Shown here one piece after another: positions 9,434 through 18,248 of a stretch of 64,000 nt of DNA (its first letter is position 1; each line of letters begins with the position of its first letter). The translations under genes and the position numbers were made by a program. Origin of the DNA: Flintibacter faecis (GTDB lineage: Bacteria; Bacillota; Clostridia; Oscillospirales; Oscillospiraceae); assembly GCF_014287875.1 (NCBI RefSeq), contig NZ_JACOPN010000005.1:186001-250000 (forward strand). Direction: 5' to 3'. Under the pieces are notes generated by a model. It was not told the origin of the DNA. It did no database searches and was given only the letters and a program-made list of their open reading frames with translations.

Positions 9434-10255
9434 ATGAAGATCATCGATGCCCATCTGCATCTCTTTCCTCAGCAGGACTGGGCCGAGCAGACCGCCCAGG
9501 GCGTGGGCCACCACAACAGCGTGGACCACCTGCGCCAGGTCTATGGCCAGTTGGGCATGGTCCACGGGGTGGTCATGGGCAACAACAGCCTGGAGACCGG
9601 GCGGCACGACTATCCCGAAGACCTGTTTCACTACTGTGTGGGGCTGGACAGCCTGGTGCTGGACCGGGGGCGGAACATCCCGGCGGACCTGCCCGACCGG
9701 GTGGAGGAGCACTTAAAGCGGGACAACTGCTGCGGGGTGAAGCTCTACCCCGGCTATAACCGCATCTGGCTGTCTGATGTGTGCTATCAGCCCATCTATG
9801 ACCTGGCCGCCCGGTATGATAAGCCGGTGGCCATTCACATGGGCCTGACCGCCTTTCCCCGGGCCCACCTGAAATATTGCCACCCCCTCACCCTGGACGA
9901 GGTGGCCGCCGACCACCCCAAGACGCGGTTTGTCATGTGCCATTTTGGCAACCCCTTTTTGGAGAGTGCCGCCGCCGTGGTGGAGAAGAACCCCAACGTG
10001 GCCACCGACCTGTCCGGCCTGCTGGAGGGCCGAGTGGATCTGGACGAGTATTTCCGGGTGCAGGCGGGCTACGCCGGGCTGCTGCGCACCTGGCTCACCG
10101 CCATCTGCCAGTGGGACGACGTGATGTACGGCACCGACTGGCCCATTGTCAACCTGGGGGAGTACATCCGCTTCATCCAGGGCATCGTGCCCGAGGTGTA
10201 TTGGGAGAAGGTATTTTTCCACAACGCCAACCGGATCTATGGGTTGGGGCTGTGA
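9434..10255 (+). CDS. Amidohydrolase-2 family metal-dependent hydrolase
   Basis: A 273-aa TIM-barrel protein of the amidohydrolase superfamily, cytosolic (no signal). The HxH pair (H7, H9 in DAHLHLF), K103 (GVKLYPG), H135 (AIHMGL), H170 (CHFGNP) and D235 (YGTDWP) match the metal-binding pattern. Relatives include decarboxylases and TatD-like or imidazolonepropionase-like hydrolases; the substrate cannot be named. The frame extends upstream to 9392 through the terminator, but AAGGAG 8 nt before the ATG at 9434 decides the start. It stands alone, ending before a shared terminator with mgtE. Confidence 0.8.
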   Translation: MKIIDAHLHLFPQQDWAEQTAQGVGHHNSVDHLRQVYGQLGMVHGVVMGNNSLETGRHDYPEDLFHYCVGLDSLVLDRGRNIPADLPDRVEEHLKRDNCCGVKLYPGYNRIWLSDVCYQPIYDLAARYDKPVAIHMGLTAFPRAHLKYCHPLTLDEVAADHPKTRFVMCHFGNPFLESAAAVVEKNPNVATDLSGLLEGRVDLDEYFRVQAGYAGLLRTWLTAICQWDDVMYGTDWPIVNLGEYIRFIQGIVPEVYWEKVFFHNANRIYGLGL

Positions 10256-10321
10256 ATATCAGGGGACAGATGCCGTGTCACGATGCTCCTCGCAAGGACA
10301 GGGAAAAGTTTTCCCCAAAAC

Positions 10322-10368
10322 AATGCGCCTGTGTGGATATTTTCTGAAAATCCACACAGGCGCATTTT
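10322..10368. terminator. Bidirectional terminator between amidohydrolase and mgtE
   Basis: A long stem, AATGCGCCTGTGTGGAT pairing with ATCCACACAGGCGCATT, with TTTTC in the loop and A/T runs on both sides. It can end transcription from the plus-strand hydrolase and the convergent minus-strand mgtE. Confidence 0.85.
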
Positions 10369-10378
10369 GCTTTAACGT

Positions 10379-11749
10379 TTAAATTCCCAAAATCTCGGTG
10401 GCGATGCCGAAGTAGATCAGCAGGGACAGGGCATCTACCACGGTGGTGATGAAGGGGGCGGCCATGACGGCGGGGTCGATGCCGATCTTCTCTGCCGCCA
10501 TGGGCAGGGTGCAGCCCACGATCTTGGCGCAGACCACGGTGCACATCAGGGTCAGGCAGACCACCAGAGCCACGGGTACGGTGACCTGGGGGTTGTGCAT
10601 GAGCATCCGGTCCACCAGCATCATCTTCACAAAGTTGGCCGCCGCCAGACACACGCCGCACAGCAGGGCCACCCGCAGTTCCTTCCACACCACGGCCAGC
10701 ATGTCGGAGAACTCCACCTCCCCCAGAGACAGGGCGCGGATGACGGCCACCGACGACTGGGAGCCGGAGTTGCCGCCGGTGCCGGAGAGCATGGTGATGA
10801 AGGACGTGAGCACCACGCAGGCGGCCAGGGCGCCTTCAAAGTGGGTGATGATCATGCCGCTGAAGGTGGCCGACAGCATGAGCATCAGCAGCCAGGGGAT
10901 ACGGGAGCGCCAGGTCTCGAACACGCTGGTCTTGAGATAGGGCTTGTCACCGGGCAGGATGGCGGCCATCTTCTCAAAGTCCTCGGTGGCCTCCTCCTCC
11001 ATAACGTCCATGGCGTCGTCGAAGGTGATGATACCCACCAGGCGGTTCTCCCCGTCCACCACGGGCAGGGCAGACAGGTCGTATTTGGAGAACATCTGGG
11101 CCACATCCTCCTTGTCCTCGTGGGTGGTGACGGAGATGACCTTGGTCTCCATGATGTCCTTTATTTTGGTCTCGTAGGGGGACAGCAGCAGGGTCTTCAC
11201 TGTGACCACGCCCAGCAGCACCCGGTTTTGGGTGACATAGCAGGTGTACACCGTCTCTTTGTCCAGACCGACCTTTCGGATGCGGGCGAAGGACTCCTCT
11301 ACGGTGGCGTTGGGGTGGAGGTAGATAAACTCCGTGGTCATGATGGAGCCGGCGGAGTCCTCCGGGTATTTCAGCAGCTGGTTGATCTGGCTGCGGGTGG
11401 ACGCGTCGGTGTTGCGCAGGATACGGGAGACCATGTTGGCGGGCATGTCCTCGATGATGTCCACGGTATCGTCCAGGTAGAGCTCGTCCAGAACTTCCCG
11501 CAGCTCCTTGTCGCTCAGGGCGTTGATGATCTTCTCCTGATCCTCGCTGTCCTCCAGATAGGTGAACACGTCGGCGGCCACGTCCTTGGGCAGCAGCCGA
11601 AAGACCACCACCTGCTGGTCGGGCTCCAGCTCGTCCAGAAATTCGGCGATGTCCACCTCGTTCATCTCGTCTAGGTGGGCGCGCAGGGCGCGGAACTGCT
11701 TGTTTTTTACCAGCTCCAACAGCAGCGCCTCGTCATAATTTTCGTGCAT
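10379..11749 (-). CDS. mgtE: MgtE-type magnesium transporter
   Basis: MgtE (456 aa) is a dimeric Mg2+-gated channel of the inner membrane. Order: superhelical N domain (about 1-130, with ELEPDQQVVVFRLLPKD), two CBS domains (about 135-255, with the LVGIITFDDAMDVMEEEA region), then five membrane helices with the SGTGGNSGSQSS pore motif. The frame is open to 11794, but the ATG at 11749 has AAGGAGG in front and gives the family start. Mg2+ itself gates MgtE through its N and CBS domains. The 540-bp upstream region holds a dispersed repeat; no M-box riboswitch is recognised there. Confidence 0.93.
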   Translation of the reverse strand: MHENYDEALLLELVKNKQFRALRAHLDEMNEVDIAEFLDELEPDQQVVVFRLLPKDVAADVFTYLEDSEDQEKIINALSDKELREVLDELYLDDTVDIIEDMPANMVSRILRNTDASTRSQINQLLKYPEDSAGSIMTTEFIYLHPNATVEESFARIRKVGLDKETVYTCYVTQNRVLLGVVTVKTLLLSPYETKIKDIMETKVISVTTHEDKEDVAQMFSKYDLSALPVVDGENRLVGIITFDDAMDVMEEEATEDFEKMAAILPGDKPYLKTSVFETWRSRIPWLLMLMLSATFSGMIITHFEGALAACVVLTSFITMLSGTGGNSGSQSSVAVIRALSLGEVEFSDMLAVVWKELRVALLCGVCLAAANFVKMMLVDRMLMHNPQVTVPVALVVCLTLMCTVVCAKIVGCTLPMAAEKIGIDPAVMAAPFITTVVDALSLLIYFGIATEILGI

Positions 11750-12293
11750 GGGTGTTTTCCTCCTTCCTCTCAATAAAAAGGAAGCAGGGCGCAAAAATAC
11801 CGCGGGACAATATCGTTTTAGCGATAGAGAACTATGTCATTCCGAGGCGCACAGTACCCGTAAAGGGTACGCCGCATTCGTAAGGCAGCAAAGCTGTCAA
11901 CGACTGCGCAGCGACGTGGGAATCCGTTTCCCTCGTCTGTAGACGGAAGAAACGGATCGCCACGTCACCCCCTTGGGGTTCCCCGCAAGGACAGGATACT
12001 CAACGGGCCGATATTGTCCCGCTTTTGTTCGGGGACAGCAGAGCGGGGACACAAAGGGGGCCCATCCAGCTCTGCCGCCGCCCGCTCGCAGCAGCGCGCC
12101 TGCTCCCGGTGACGACTTCGGCCTTCCATTTGGTTCCCACATCCTTTCCCGCTTAGACAAGCAACAAAATTTTGACAAAAAGGCAGCGTCATTTTAGTGG
12201 CTTAAAAATATTATAATCCCCTTCCCCGGGGTTTGCAAGCCGGGGAAGGGGAAAAACGTGCAAAATCCGCGTGAGATTTGGGCAAAGCGGCTG
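11750..12293. repeat. Gene-free gap with family-A dispersed inverted repeat
   Basis: Positions 11835-11994 form a family-A element: an arm starting TGTCATTCCGAGG, a GCAGCGACGTGGGAATCCG segment, a centre, then the complementary CGGATCGCCACGTC and a degraded GGACAG end. Nested at 11851-11912 is a module also found inside the unrelated 355-bp repeats near 47.6-48.4 kb. The rest (12000-12200) is GC-rich with local stems (for example GTCCCCGCTCTGC with GCAGAGCGGGGAC) but no motif I recognise. Confidence 0.6.
12218..12256 (-). terminator. Terminator hairpin downstream of the YerB-like gene
   Basis: CCCCTTCCCCGG and CCGGGGAAGGGG form a 12-bp stem. On the minus strand it is followed by an AT-rich tract (ATTATAATATTTTT); on the plus strand by AAAAA. 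The most likely role is termination of the minus-strand gene ending at 12294. Confidence 0.6.
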
Positions 12294-13394
12294 TCAGCCC
12301 ACGGTGACGGCGGCAGAGCGGCCCACGATGTTGATGTAAGACGGCCCAACGCCCAGGCGCAGGGGGTTCCCGGCGGCGTCCAGATAGGTCATGGGGCTGC
12401 TGTCGCCGCTGCGGGACCAGGTGATCTCCTGCACCCGCCCGTCGCAGAAGAGCTGGCCGGAGCCGGTGCCCGTGGTGCGCACGGACTGGCGGCCCTTGTC
12501 GTCCCCCTTGATGGCGGACACGTCGGTGCGCAGGATCAGGACGTTTTTTACCTGGACCTGCTCCCCGGTGTTGCCGTCTATATACGCCCTGCCGTATTCC
12601 GACACCCGGTAGCGCCCGGTCTGGGTATCGTAAGTAAAGACACCGGTCTTATAGTCGGAAAAGCGCACAGAGACGGTCTCTGCCGGGTCGCCTGAGGCGG
12701 TCTCCCCCTCCGGGAGGAAGGAGACGGGATAGGAGAAGCCGTCCTTATGCTCCAGCCGCTTGCCATAGGTGGGCAGCAGCTCCTGAATGGTCTGGCCGGA
12801 GGTGAGGACGGAGTGCTCCAGGCCCATCTGCTTTTTCCGGGTCTTATCCCGCCAGAACAGCGTGCCCTCGTAGGGGCCGTTGACGCAGTCCAGGGCGGTG
12901 ACCCCCATGTTCTTAATGGCGGAATAGGCCTGGGGGCTGCCCCCGGCGTGGAGGAACACCGCATCGTGGCCCCGGGCCAGGGAGACATAGTAGTCCCGGG
13001 CCGAGCGCACCGAACCCAGGTCGCCCACACCCTCCACCGACTGGAACACCGCCATCATCCGGGTGATGCCCCCCTCGGCGGGCAGCTCATAGATGAGGTC
13101 GGCCTGGGACACCCCCAGCTGGGGCAGGGCCTTTTTCAGGTTGTTGAGCATAATGGCCACCGGGCGGGCATTGGCCAGGTCCACGGCGCTGCCCTCCCCG
13201 GTGAGGGGATTGACATAGGGCAGGACGGGCTCCGGCTCCGGTTCTGGCTCCGGCTCCTCCACGGGGGCGAGGACGGAGACGGCGGGCTCGTCCGGCATGG
13301 AGGAGGACGGGGCGGGGGTCTCCCCCTTTCCGCAGGCGGACAGCAGACCGGCCGTCAGGACCAGGGACAGCAGCAGGGCGAGGGACTTTTTCAT
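12294..13394 (-). CDS. DUF3048 lipoprotein, YerB-like
   Basis: A 366-aa secreted lipoprotein. The N-terminus is a signal peptide ending in the lipobox LLSAC (lipidated Cys at 21), followed by a proline/glutamate-rich linker (EPEPEPEPEP). The DUF3048 core starts around VNPLTGE and contains NLKKALPQLGVSQADLIYE and LGSVRSARDYY. Bacillus YerB belongs to this family; its biochemical role is unknown to me. Start chosen at the ATG giving the signal peptide. It reads away from the hydrogenase operon. Confidence 0.85.
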   Translation of the reverse strand: MKKSLALLLSLVLTAGLLSACGKGETPAPSSSMPDEPAVSVLAPVEEPEPEPEPEPVLPYVNPLTGEGSAVDLANARPVAIMLNNLKKALPQLGVSQADLIYELPAEGGITRMMAVFQSVEGVGDLGSVRSARDYYVSLARGHDAVFLHAGGSPQAYSAIKNMGVTALDCVNGPYEGTLFWRDKTRKKQMGLEHSVLTSGQTIQELLPTYGKRLEHKDGFSYPVSFLPEGETASGDPAETVSVRFSDYKTGVFTYDTQTGRYRVSEYGRAYIDGNTGEQVQVKNVLILRTDVSAIKGDDKGRQSVRTTGTGSGQLFCDGRVQEITWSRSGDSSPMTYLDAAGNPLRLGVGPSYINIVGRSAAVTVG

Positions 13395-13550
13395 AAGGGG
13401 GCCTCCCTTTTCATCCGATTTGCGCCGGGGCGCAGATGAGGGTTTGCTCTATCTTCTATCATACTGTCCCCGGCGGTGTTCTGTCAACCGAAACAGTGGG
13501 AGCCCACGAAAGAAAGCACGGGAAAAAATTCATTTCTTCCCCCCGCGCGG

Positions 13551-13579
13551 TTGACAGCGGGGGTGGGACGTGCTATAGT
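13551..13579 (+). promoter_or_regulatory. Sigma-A-type promoter of the hydrogenase operon
   Basis: TTGACA (13551-13556) and TATAGT (13574-13579) are separated by 17 bp. Transcription would start near 13586, leaving a leader of about 130 nt before the TTG start at 13715. Confidence 0.8.
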
Positions 13580-13714
13580 TCATTTGTGTATTTGCGGTAG
13601 GAAACGTTGAAAATGCGTCAAAAAACAGTCAAAAGACACAAATTCAACACAAAAACCGGGAGTGAGGGTCAATGCCTGGACCCTGTCCGCACACATTCAG
13701 GAGGAGGAGTTGCC

Positions 13715-15550
13715 TTGAGCCGTTTGTCCATCGAAACGCCGGGACGGGCCCAAACCGTTTTAGGGGGCCTGCACCGGGACATGGGCCGGCGCATCAGCGC
13801 CAGCCAGCCGGGACTTTGCCCGGTGGACATGTCATTGAATTTTCTGCGCCTTTGTCATGCACAGACCTGTGGAAAGTGCGTACCCTGCCGGGTGGGATTG
13901 AGCCAGCTGGCCGACCTCATCGAGCAGGTGCTGGACCGCACCGCCACCAAAGAGACCATCGATCTTATCGAAGCCACCGCCCGGGTCATTGCCGACTCCG
14001 CCGACTGCGCCATCGGCTATGAGGCCGCCCACATGGTGCTCAAGGGCGTGCGGGGCTTCCGGGAGGATTTTGAGGAGCACGCTTTTCACGGCCGGTGTAT
14101 CTGCGCCCTGAGCCACCCCGTCCCCTGTGTGTCCGTCTGCCCGGCCCATGTGGACGTGCCCGGCTATGTGGCCCTGGTGCGGGAGGGCCGTTACAGCGAC
14201 GCGGTGCGGCTCATCCGCAAGGACAACCCCTTCCCCTCCGCCTGCGCCTATGTGTGCGAACACCCCTGCGAGGCCCAGTGCCGCCGCCGTATGGTGGACG
14301 ACGCGGTGAACATCTGCGGGCTGAAGCGCTTTGCCGTGGACCACGGGGAGGACACCCCCGTTCCGGAAAAGGCCCCGGAGACGGGCAAGACGGTGGCCAT
14401 TATCGGCGGCGGCCCCGGCGGCCTGACCGCCGCCTATTACCTGACCCTGATGGGGCACAAGGTCACCGTGTACGAGCAGCGGCCCAAGCTGGGCGGCATG
14501 CTGCGCTATGGCATCCCCGACTACCGCCTGCCCCAGGAGGTGCTGGACCGGGACATCGACTACATCCTGTCCGCCGGCATCGCCGTCCACACCGGCGTGT
14601 CCATCGGAAAGGACCTGACTATGGCGGATATCCAGCGCAGCTTTGATGCGGTGTATATCGCCATCGGGGCCCACAACGACAAAAAGCTGGGCCTGGAGGG
14701 CGAGACCTCTAAAAACGTGGTCAGCGCCGTGGAGCTGCTGCGGGGCATCGGCGAGGGCAAGGCCCCCGACTTCACCGGCAAAAAGGTCTGCGTGGTGGGC
14801 GGCGGCAACGTGTCTATGGATGCCACCCGCACCGCTCTGCGCCTGGGGGCGGAGAGCGTCACCTGTGTCTATCGCCGCCGGGTGGAGGACATGACCGCCC
14901 TGGCCGAGGAGATCGAGGAGGCCATGGCCGAGGGCTGCCAGATCCTGCCCCTTCAGGCCCCAGCCCGCATCGAGGCCGACGAAAACGGCTGCGTCACCGC
15001 CCTGTGGACCCGGCCCCAGCACATCGGCCCCTACGGCAGCGACGGGCGGCCCAAGCCCGTGGCCGCCGATGCCCCGGAGTTCCGCATCCCCTGCGACTAT
15101 GTGATCGTGGCCATCGGCCAGGCCATTGAGGCCAAGCCCTTCGAGGCCGTGGGCGTGACCACCCAGCGGGGGGCCATCCAGGCCGACCTGTCCAGCGCCG
15201 TACCCGGACTGGACAACGTGTTCGCCGGCGGCGATGCCGTGTCCGGCCCCGCCACCGTCATCCGGGCCGTGGCCGCAGGCAAGGTGGCCGCCGACAACAT
15301 CGATGCCTATCTGGGCTTTGACCACAAGATCCACACCGACGTGGAGATCCCCCCGGCCCACCTGACCAACTCGCCCCCCTGCGGCCGGGTGAACCTGAAA
15401 AACCGCCATCTGGACTGCTACTGCGGCGACTTTACCCTGCTGAAAGAGGGCATGACCCTGGAGGAGGCCCAGCAGGAGGCGGGCCGCTGCCTGCGCTGTG
15501 ACCACTTCGGCTATGGCATTTTTAAGGGAGGGAGGAACACGGAATGGTAA
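13715..15550 (+). CDS. NuoF-4Fe4S / GltD-type flavoprotein fused subunit of a hydrogenase
   Basis: A 611-aa electron-transfer flavoprotein. Residues ~45-100 match the C-terminal [4Fe-4S] domain of NuoF (CGKCVPCR with C52, C55, C58 and C98), but the FMN/NADH domain of NuoF is absent. Next come the cysteine-rich N domain of GltD/DPYD proteins (~135-205), an FAD site GGGPGG (231-236) and a pyridine-nucleotide site GGGNVSMD (~362-369). The TTG at 13715 follows GGAGGAGGAG; the frame is open to 13607 but without a ribosome-binding site. It overlaps hydA by 7 bp. It probably passes electrons between NAD(P)H and the hydrogenase. Confidence 0.85.
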   Translation: MSRLSIETPGRAQTVLGGLHRDMGRRISASQPGLCPVDMSLNFLRLCHAQTCGKCVPCRVGLSQLADLIEQVLDRTATKETIDLIEATARVIADSADCAIGYEAAHMVLKGVRGFREDFEEHAFHGRCICALSHPVPCVSVCPAHVDVPGYVALVREGRYSDAVRLIRKDNPFPSACAYVCEHPCEAQCRRRMVDDAVNICGLKRFAVDHGEDTPVPEKAPETGKTVAIIGGGPGGLTAAYYLTLMGHKVTVYEQRPKLGGMLRYGIPDYRLPQEVLDRDIDYILSAGIAVHTGVSIGKDLTMADIQRSFDAVYIAIGAHNDKKLGLEGETSKNVVSAVELLRGIGEGKAPDFTGKKVCVVGGGNVSMDATRTALRLGAESVTCVYRRRVEDMTALAEEIEEAMAEGCQILPLQAPARIEADENGCVTALWTRPQHIGPYGSDGRPKPVAADAPEFRIPCDYVIVAIGQAIEAKPFEAVGVTTQRGAIQADLSSAVPGLDNVFAGGDAVSGPATVIRAVAAGKVAADNIDAYLGFDHKIHTDVEIPPAHLTNSPPCGRVNLKNRHLDCYCGDFTLLKEGMTLEEAQQEAGRCLRCDHFGYGIFKGGRNTEW

Positions 15551-17289
15551 CGCTGACCATCGACGGACGCACCGTCCAGGCCCAGGAGGGGGCCACCATT
15601 CTGGAGGCGGCCGCCCAGGCCGACATCCATATCCCTCATCTGTGCTACTTAAAGGGGATCAACGAGATCGCCGCCTGCCGGGTGTGCTGCGTGGAGGTAG
15701 AGGGCGAGCGGGCCATGGTGACGGCCTGCAACAACCCGGTGAAGGAGGGCATGGTGGTCCACACCAACTCCCCCCGGGTGCGCAGCACCCGCCGCATCAA
15801 CGTGGAGCTCATCCTGTCCCAGCACGACTGCAAGTGTGCCACCTGCGTGCGCAGCGGCAACTGCCAGCTGCAGACCATCGCCAACGATCTGGGCATCGTA
15901 AAGGTCCACTATGAGACCCAGCTGCCCCGGGGCCTGCGGGGGGCCTGGACCACCACCTTCCCCCTGTATCACGACTATAACAAGTGCATCAAGTGTATGC
16001 GCTGCATCCAGGTGTGCGACAAGGTGCAGACGCTGAGCATCTGGGACGTGTCCGGCACCGGCGGGCGCACCATGGTCGACGTGTCTGGAAACCGGGTCAT
16101 GAAGGACTCGGACTGCGCCCTGTGCGGCCAGTGCATCACCCACTGCCCCACCGGCGGCCTGCGGGAGCGGGACGACACCATGGAGGTGTTCTCCGCCCTG
16201 GCCGACCCGGACAAGATCACCGTGGTCCAGGTGGCCCCCGCCGTGCGCACCGCCTGGGGCGAGGCCTTCGGTATGCCCCGGGAGCAGGCCACCATGGAGC
16301 GCATGGCCGCCGCCCTGCGCCGGCTGGGCTTTGACTATGTGTTCGACACCAACTTCACTGCCGACCTGACCATTATGGAGGAGGGCAGCGAGTTCCTCCA
16401 CCGCCTGAAGGCCGGCGGCCTGACCCGGTGGCCCATGTTCACCAGCTGCTGCCCCGGCTGGGTGCGGTTCTTAAAGGGCCAGTACCCCGAGCTGGTGGGC
16501 CAGCTGTCCAGCGCCAAGTCCCCCCAGCAGATGTTCGGCAGCGTGGCCAAGAGCTGGTTTGCCCAAACGCTGGGAGTGGCGCCGGAGAAGATCTGCTGCG
16601 TGTCCATCATGCCCTGCGTGGCCAAAAAGGCGGAGGCCGAGCTGCCCACCATGGCCACCCAGCACGGCCCCGACGTGGACTGGGTGCTGACCACCCGGGA
16701 GTTTGTGCGGATGCTCCGGGCCGACCAGCTGGACCCCAAATATCTGCCCGAGGAGCCCCTGGACAGCCCCATGGGCGTGGCCACCGGCGCGGGCGTGATC
16801 TTCGGGGCCACCGGCGGCGTGATGGAGGCCGCCCTGCGCACGGCCGCCTATCTCCTCACCGGAGAGGACCCGGCCCCCGATGCCTTTGCCCAGGTGCGCA
16901 CCGGCCCCGGCCTGCGGGAGGCCACCTACGAGGTGGCGGGGATCCCCGTGCGCTGCGCCGTGGTCAGCGGACTGGGCAATGCCCGGGCCCTGATGGAGCA
17001 GCTGAAGGCTGGCAAGGTCCACTATGACTTTGTGGAGGTGATGGCCTGCCCCGGCGGCTGCGTGGGCGGCGGAGGACAGCCCATCAGCTGCGAGGACAAG
17101 GAGCTCTACGGCGAGCGGGGCCAGCGGCTGTACGCCCTGGACAAGAGCGCCCCTGTGCGCTTCTCCCACGAGAACCCCCAGGTCCAGGCCCTGTACCGGG
17201 AGTATCTGGGCAGCCCCCTGAGCGAAAAGGCCGAGGAACTGCTGCACACCGACCACAAGGGCTGGCTGATGCCCGGCGAGCCCAGGTAA
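15544..17289 (+). CDS. hydA: [FeFe]-hydrogenase catalytic subunit, group A
   Basis: A 581-aa H2-evolving or H2-oxidising enzyme. In order: a [2Fe-2S] domain (C34, C45, C48, C62), a His-Cys3 cluster (H94, C98, C101, C107), two [4Fe-4S] clusters (C148-C158 and C191-C201), then the H-cluster domain with L1 TSCCPGW (300-306), L2 MPCVAKKAE (356-364) and L3 EVMACPGGCVGGGGQP (about 498-513). All H-cluster cysteines are present. It is translationally coupled to the upstream GltD-type protein, an arrangement known for the glutamate-synthase-linked group A2 hydrogenases, whose physiological partner is not settled. No NuoE-like or maturation genes lie nearby. Confidence 0.95.
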   Translation: MVTLTIDGRTVQAQEGATILEAAAQADIHIPHLCYLKGINEIAACRVCCVEVEGERAMVTACNNPVKEGMVVHTNSPRVRSTRRINVELILSQHDCKCATCVRSGNCQLQTIANDLGIVKVHYETQLPRGLRGAWTTTFPLYHDYNKCIKCMRCIQVCDKVQTLSIWDVSGTGGRTMVDVSGNRVMKDSDCALCGQCITHCPTGGLRERDDTMEVFSALADPDKITVVQVAPAVRTAWGEAFGMPREQATMERMAAALRRLGFDYVFDTNFTADLTIMEEGSEFLHRLKAGGLTRWPMFTSCCPGWVRFLKGQYPELVGQLSSAKSPQQMFGSVAKSWFAQTLGVAPEKICCVSIMPCVAKKAEAELPTMATQHGPDVDWVLTTREFVRMLRADQLDPKYLPEEPLDSPMGVATGAGVIFGATGGVMEAALRTAAYLLTGEDPAPDAFAQVRTGPGLREATYEVAGIPVRCAVVSGLGNARALMEQLKAGKVHYDFVEVMACPGGCVGGGGQPISCEDKELYGERGQRLYALDKSAPVRFSHENPQVQALYREYLGSPLSEKAEELLHTDHKGWLMPGEPR

Positions 17290-17313
17290 ACCGGATATAG
17301 AAACGATCACAAC

Positions 17314-17352
17314 AAAAACGGCACTTCCCGAAACCGGGAAGCGCCGTTTTTG
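17314..17352. terminator. Terminator of the hydrogenase operon
   Basis: AAAAACGGCACTTCCCG pairs with CGGGAAGCGCCGTTTTT around a short loop, with A and T runs on the two sides. It marks the sharp boundary between the GC-rich chromosome and an AT-rich island. Confidence 0.85.
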
Positions 17353-17409
17353 CATAAGATCAAGGAAAATCAGCCTGCGGTAGTGAGGAACTGGCGATTC
17401 GAGGAAATT

Positions 17410-17694
17410 ATGATTGCTGAATGGATTCGTAAAATATCCAATAACGATAATCAAATTGGAAATATTTCCAGAAAAGATGATGAATATGTTGTTCAGATAA
17501 ATCTTTGGAATGGAGAAGTGTGCAATTTAAAAACGATTGGCTGTAAAAGTATATATCATCGAATTGAGCTTGTAGATGAAATCGGCGATATTGTGATGAA
17601 TGATGGTCTATACAAATTTATGACAGTTGATATAGAGGAAGAAGCAGAAGCTATTTTGGAAATAGAAGCAAATGGATTGATGGAGATTGAATGA
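17410..17694 (+). CDS. Hypothetical acidic protein in AT-rich island
   Basis: A 94-aa protein (from the ATG at 17410; the frame is open to a TTG at 17350 inside the terminator, which is unlikely). It begins MIAEWIRKISNNDNQIGN and ends in a strongly acidic helix with DIEEEAEAILEIEANG. No signal peptide or membrane segment. Its base composition is far more AT-rich than the hydrogenase genes beside it, suggesting horizontal origin. I do not recognise the family; the size and acidity resemble small immunity-type proteins, but that is only a guess. Confidence 0.55.
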   Translation: MIAEWIRKISNNDNQIGNISRKDDEYVVQINLWNGEVCNLKTIGCKSIYHRIELVDEIGDIVMNDGLYKFMTVDIEEEAEAILEIEANGLMEIE

Positions 17695-18133
17695 AATCCC
17701 AACAAAGAATTTGGTGAAAGCTGTATGAATAACAAATCCCACCGAACCAGTCAACGGTCAAGATGAACAGTGTATTGCATACGCTGCCGTTGACAGCTTC
17801 GGCTGTATTTGGAAAATGTAATCAAGGCGGGTAAGCCCTAAAATGGCTTCCCGCCCATTTCAATGTTGAGGACAAGTTGGAGCCGTTGACAAACGCCTAT
17901 TTTGAAAAAAGGCTTTGATTTTCCTGCCCGGTCTTTGTCGATTTTATGGCAGAAACGGCTTTTTCCTGAACTTTTTTCAAGACAGTTTTTTTAGAAAACC
18001 ACTTTGCCAACAGGTCCATTTTGTCCCGAAGTGGCTCCTTGCGGTGCTTCCCCTGCCGGGGTATTCCTTTTCGGATGGTCATTCATTTTTCAAGGTGCAG
18101 TTCATCGATGAACTACCCTAAGTCTACACGAAA
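17695..18133. other. Decayed mobile-element sequence without intact gene
   Basis: No convincing gene. A 61-codon minus-strand frame (18082 to 17897) rich in lysine has an ATG but a poor ribosome-binding site. A short inverted repeat (GGCGGGTAAGCC near 17827 with GGCTTCCCGCC near 17848) is present. Composition is mixed, between the AT-rich genes on each side. The region looks like leftovers of an integrated element. Confidence 0.4.
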
Positions 18134-18221
18134 AAAATGCAATTCCCGGAATCTTGCGAGAATTGCATTTTAGGGCAATATTCAATTTCAAAATTGCATT
18201 TCTGCAATTTTCTTGTATAAT
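18134..18221 (+). promoter_or_regulatory. Promoter with two inverted-repeat operators
   Basis: TTGCAT (18194-18199) and TATAAT (18216-18221), 16 bp apart, form a strong promoter. An 8-bp perfect inverted repeat (AAATTGCA at 18191-18198, TGCAATTT at 18203-18210) overlaps the -35. Upstream, a 12-bp perfect inverted repeat (AAAATGCAATTC at 18134-18145, GAATTGCATTTT at 18160-18171) shares the TGCAATT core. Related half-sites placed around the -35 suggest binding of a repressor; the upstream repeat could alternatively be a terminator stem. Confidence 0.7.
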
Positions 18222-18248
18222 GGGAAATAGGAAAAGGAGGTGCTGTGT

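Noticed and set aside
11750..12217. Possible Mg2+ (M-box) or other riboswitch ahead of mgtE
   Set aside because: I looked for the M-box core on the minus strand and found only a short chance match (GAGCTGGATG). The paired elements are absent, and part of the region is a dispersed repeat.
17897..18082. 61-codon lysine-rich minus-strand frame in the island remnant
   Set aside because: ATG present, but the ribosome-binding site is poor, no family is recognised, and the surrounding sequence looks decayed.
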